From assembly GCA_900317155.1 (NCBI GenBank), contig ONFO01000011.1, positions 25,130 to 89,129 of the forward strand: DNA of 64,000 nt, read 5' to 3'. The stretch comes from an uncultured Bacteroidales bacterium. GTDB lineage: Bacteria > Bacteroidota > Bacteroidia > Bacteroidales > F082. The stretch's first letter is position 1, and each line of letters starts with the position of its first letter. The notes under the pieces were generated by a model. It searched no databases and had not been told where the DNA came from. It worked only from the letters and a program-made list of their open reading frames with translations. This document shows, piece by piece, positions 62,102 to 64,000 of this stretch. The position numbers and the translations under genes were made by a program.

Positions 62102-62128
62102 GGATAAAATTTTTTTTCGTATATTTGC
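62095..62128 (+). promoter_or_regulatory. Promoter of the integrase
   Basis: TTG (62095-62097), 22-base spacer, TATATTTGC (62120-62128), 77 bases before the ATG. The -33 lies in the second direct repeat, so a protein bound there would block transcription. Confidence 0.6.
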
Positions 62129-62204
62129 AGTGTCAATGAGGAAGGGGTAATCCTCAATTTTTGACAGCATGATTAACTGAATTATTAACCTAAAATTTAC
62201 ACTT

Positions 62205-63707
62205 ATGGCTACAGTGAAATTTTACCTTTCGAGGTTTATCAAAAGTGATGCTGAACGTGGAGAAATCCAACTCCGATTCAGCGGCAACAGACAGTTTGTT
62301 AAAAGAGCTGGTACTGGCATCTATATCAGTGCGGGAAATTGGGACGCGGAGAGAGGGATGCCCAAGGTGAGAAAAGCAATCAAGCGTGGCGACGATTGTG
62401 ACGAAATCCGTGACCGACTGAACCAACTGACCCTCTACCTCCTCCGCTGCTGGGAACAGACTGGCGAAGGGGAACTGAGGGACAACTCACTCGCGGTTTG
62501 GCTGAACGACATCGAATGGAGCGAGGTCAGGCAAGAGGTCTTTATCAATGGAAAGGTGACCGAGGTTACATCTTGGACGTTGGGAAGCAAAACCCAAAAT
62601 GCCGAGGATGAAGAGGCCAGGAAGCGCGAAATGGCTAAGTTTGTGAACTGGTATTTTCTCGATGCTTTCAGATACTACATCGATGAGCAGCAAAAAAACG
62701 GTGTCATATCCGAAGTGCGACACAGAACCTACTTGACCTGCTGGGGCATTTGGGAAAGGATGGAGCGGTACCAGAACAAACGCTATAAGGTGAAGGACTT
62801 GTCCACGTCCGTCCTGTATGACTTCCGACACTTCATCCTTAATGAGTACGAGCTTTGGGAAACGAAGAAGGTGGTCAAGGGCAAGTATAAGAAGACCCAG
62901 AAGGTCGTCGATGCGCTGGTTCCCAAGGAACGCTACAAGTACATCTATCTCGGATATGATGTCATTGAGAGCAGAGGTGTTGAGCAGCGCAGCTTGAACA
63001 CCGTTGTCGTTCACTTCAAGTATCTGAAGGCTTTTTGGCATTGGTTGATTAAGGTGCAAAAGGCCAAGGTGGACGACATCTTCGCCACCTTCACGATGGA
63101 CCAGTCTGTCTACGGAACGCCTTTCTTCTTCAGCAGCGAAGACAGGCAGAGGCTCTTCGAGGCTGATTTCAGTAAGCGCCCCGAACTGGCAGTGCAAAGG
63201 GATATCTTCGTGTTTCAGTCGCTTGTGGGATGCCGTATCGGCGACCTGAAGAGGCTGAAAAAGTCGAACGTTGTGGATGGCAAATACCTCCAGTATGTTG
63301 CTGGCAAGACGAAGAACAAGAGTGGTAAAACCGTGATAGTGCCTTTGCATCCGACTGCTAAGATCATCATTGCGAGGTATGCCAACACGCCGGATGATAG
63401 GCTGCTGCCTTTTGACTCAGACCAGCGGTATAACACGATGATTAAGCAGATGTTCAAGGCGTTGCCGGATATCGACCATGTCGTGACCATCCTGGATCCC
63501 GTGACGCGATTGGAAAAACAGGCGAAGCTGTCGGAGGTGGCGAGCAGCCACATGGGGCGGCGGAACTTCTGCGGCAACCTTTATGACGCAGGCTTCAGGG
63601 ATGCGGATATCGCATCGATGAGCGGCCACGCCGAGGGCAGTAAGGCAATCTCGCGATACCGAAAGGTAAGCGACGAGAAGAAGCAAGAAATGATTGATGC
63701 GCTTTGA
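62205..63707 (+). CDS. Tyrosine recombinase / integrase
   Basis: 500 residues. The N-terminal arm-type and SAM-like DNA-binding parts (1-280, with 'MATVKFYLSRFIKSDAERGE' typical of Bacteroidota integrases) precede the catalytic domain. The active-site set is complete: R344 in 'GCRIGDL', H449 and R452 in 'HMGRR', H475 in 'SGHAEG' and the nucleophile Y485 in 'SRYRKV'. It can integrate, excise or invert DNA. It stands directly after the restriction operon with its own promoter and terminator. Either it mobilises this island or it shuffles specificity gene parts; only one hsdS lies in the window, so the first is favoured. Confidence 0.94.
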   Translation: MATVKFYLSRFIKSDAERGEIQLRFSGNRQFVKRAGTGIYISAGNWDAERGMPKVRKAIKRGDDCDEIRDRLNQLTLYLLRCWEQTGEGELRDNSLAVWLNDIEWSEVRQEVFINGKVTEVTSWTLGSKTQNAEDEEARKREMAKFVNWYFLDAFRYYIDEQQKNGVISEVRHRTYLTCWGIWERMERYQNKRYKVKDLSTSVLYDFRHFILNEYELWETKKVVKGKYKKTQKVVDALVPKERYKYIYLGYDVIESRGVEQRSLNTVVVHFKYLKAFWHWLIKVQKAKVDDIFATFTMDQSVYGTPFFFSSEDRQRLFEADFSKRPELAVQRDIFVFQSLVGCRIGDLKRLKKSNVVDGKYLQYVAGKTKNKSGKTVIVPLHPTAKIIIARYANTPDDRLLPFDSDQRYNTMIKQMFKALPDIDHVVTILDPVTRLEKQAKLSEVASSHMGRRNFCGNLYDAGFRDADIASMSGHAEGSKAISRYRKVSDEKKQEMIDAL

Positions 63708-63713
63708 GAAGAT

Positions 63714-63751
63714 GTGGGACGGTTGCCGAGGGTGGTCGTCCCACTCTTTTT
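63714..63751 (+). terminator. Terminator after the integrase
   Basis: GTGGGACG (63714-63721) pairs with CGTCCCAC (63737-63744) around a 15-base loop, followed by TCTTTTT. Confidence 0.75.
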
Positions 63752-63756
63752 AAGAC

Positions 63757-63793
63757 AAAAAAAGGAAGCCGCAAATTGGGGTAAACGGCTTCC
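63757..63793 (-). terminator. Opposite-facing terminator hairpin
   Basis: GGAAGCCG (63764-63771) pairs with CGGCTTCC (63786-63793). On the reverse strand it is followed by a run of seven T. It would stop transcription coming from the right; no reverse-strand gene is visible between here and the edge. Confidence 0.5.
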
Positions 63794-63944
63794 CCTCAGT
63801 TTACACTGAATTACTCCTTATGGCTACGGAGCGACGGCAAAGATAGGTATTTTATTGTTGATATACGGGCCGTAGAAGAGTTTTTCCAATTTTGGGTGTA
63901 ATGTCTTTCGCTAGAAAAAGTTGACTTTCAAAAAGCGAAAAGAG

Positions 63945-64000
63945 ATGTCAAACTATCGAACATTGAAAAAAGAGATGTACTATGATGAAGCCATCCGTCT
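63945..64000 (+). CDS. Start of an unrecognised gene, cut by the window edge
   Basis: An ATG at 63945 opens a frame of 18 codons to the edge (MSNYRTLKKEMYYDEAIRL). Too short for any family call. Upstream, TTTCGCT (63906-63912) and AGCGAAA (63934-63940) form an inverted repeat that overlaps the leader and could be an operator. No promoter of the TAnnTTTG type is seen. Genes next to such integrases are often element-borne. Confidence 0.3.
   Translation, partial: MSNYRTLKKEMYYDEAIR

Noticed and set aside
63837-63845. Reverse-strand -7 match TATCTTTGC near the right edge
   Set aside because: No reverse-strand gene begins downstream of it and no -33 element is present; the integrase gene lies in the opposite direction there.

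Overview
The window reads as chromosomal DNA of a member of the Bacteroidota, most likely Bacteroidales. Three independent signs agree: at least seven exported proteins end in a type IX secretion (T9SS) type A sorting domain (a 'YPNP' start, then 'NxxGQ', then 'G(I/L)Y(L/I)(V/I)' and a short basic end); nearly every promoter that can be seen has the Bacteroidota -7 element TAnnTTTG(C), often with a TTG about 19-22 bases upstream; and most genes have no Shine-Dalgarno sequence. No genus can be named from the sequence alone.

Layout. 1-9600: an exported protein running off the left edge, PEP carboxykinase (pckA), a large T9SS adhesin-like protein, a hemerythrin/LuxR regulator pair, rpsP, an EamA exporter and a small T9SS protein. 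9622-15780: dnaE with a fused DnaQ-type exonuclease, trxA and a DUF58 protein. 15919-24260: a 2,292-residue modular T9SS protein and a cysteine-desulfidase-family enzyme. 24379-31580: long-form GAPDH, a frameshifted T9SS gene, yidC, a DUF2750 protein and a TrkH potassium channel subunit. 31586-38665: a decayed DUF3667 copy beside its intact paralogue, a GIY-YIG protein, clpB, an HTH-Panacea (SocA-like) antitoxin-type protein and an unrecognised divergent gene. 38679-43700: a cluster with pnuC, an exported phosphodiesterase, an EamA transporter and a DUF2007 protein, then rarA and an EcsC-like protein. 44041-52020: a candidate structured small RNA, an M6 metalloprotease and a C10 (streptopain-like) cysteine protease, both T9SS cargo, and a repeat-rich T9SS protein.

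52063-64000 is an accessory defence island: hsdM - Fic - hsdS - TIR - small membrane protein - ThsB-like TIR - AbiH - hsdR, all on the + strand with tight spacing, followed by a tyrosine recombinase with its own promoter. The stretch between hsdS and hsdR (55736-58516) is clearly more AT-rich than the type I restriction genes around it, so it looks like a separate module inserted into the operon. Two TIR-fold proteins, a three-helix membrane protein and a Sir2-like AbiH protein side by side suggest an NAD-linked abortive-infection system related to Thoeris but with a different composition. This is the strongest candidate for an undescribed system in the window.

Starts were moved from the longest open frame to a downstream ATG where promoter position, a visible Shine-Dalgarno or family length argued for it; each case is stated. 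All family names rest on motif recognition by eye, with no database search.
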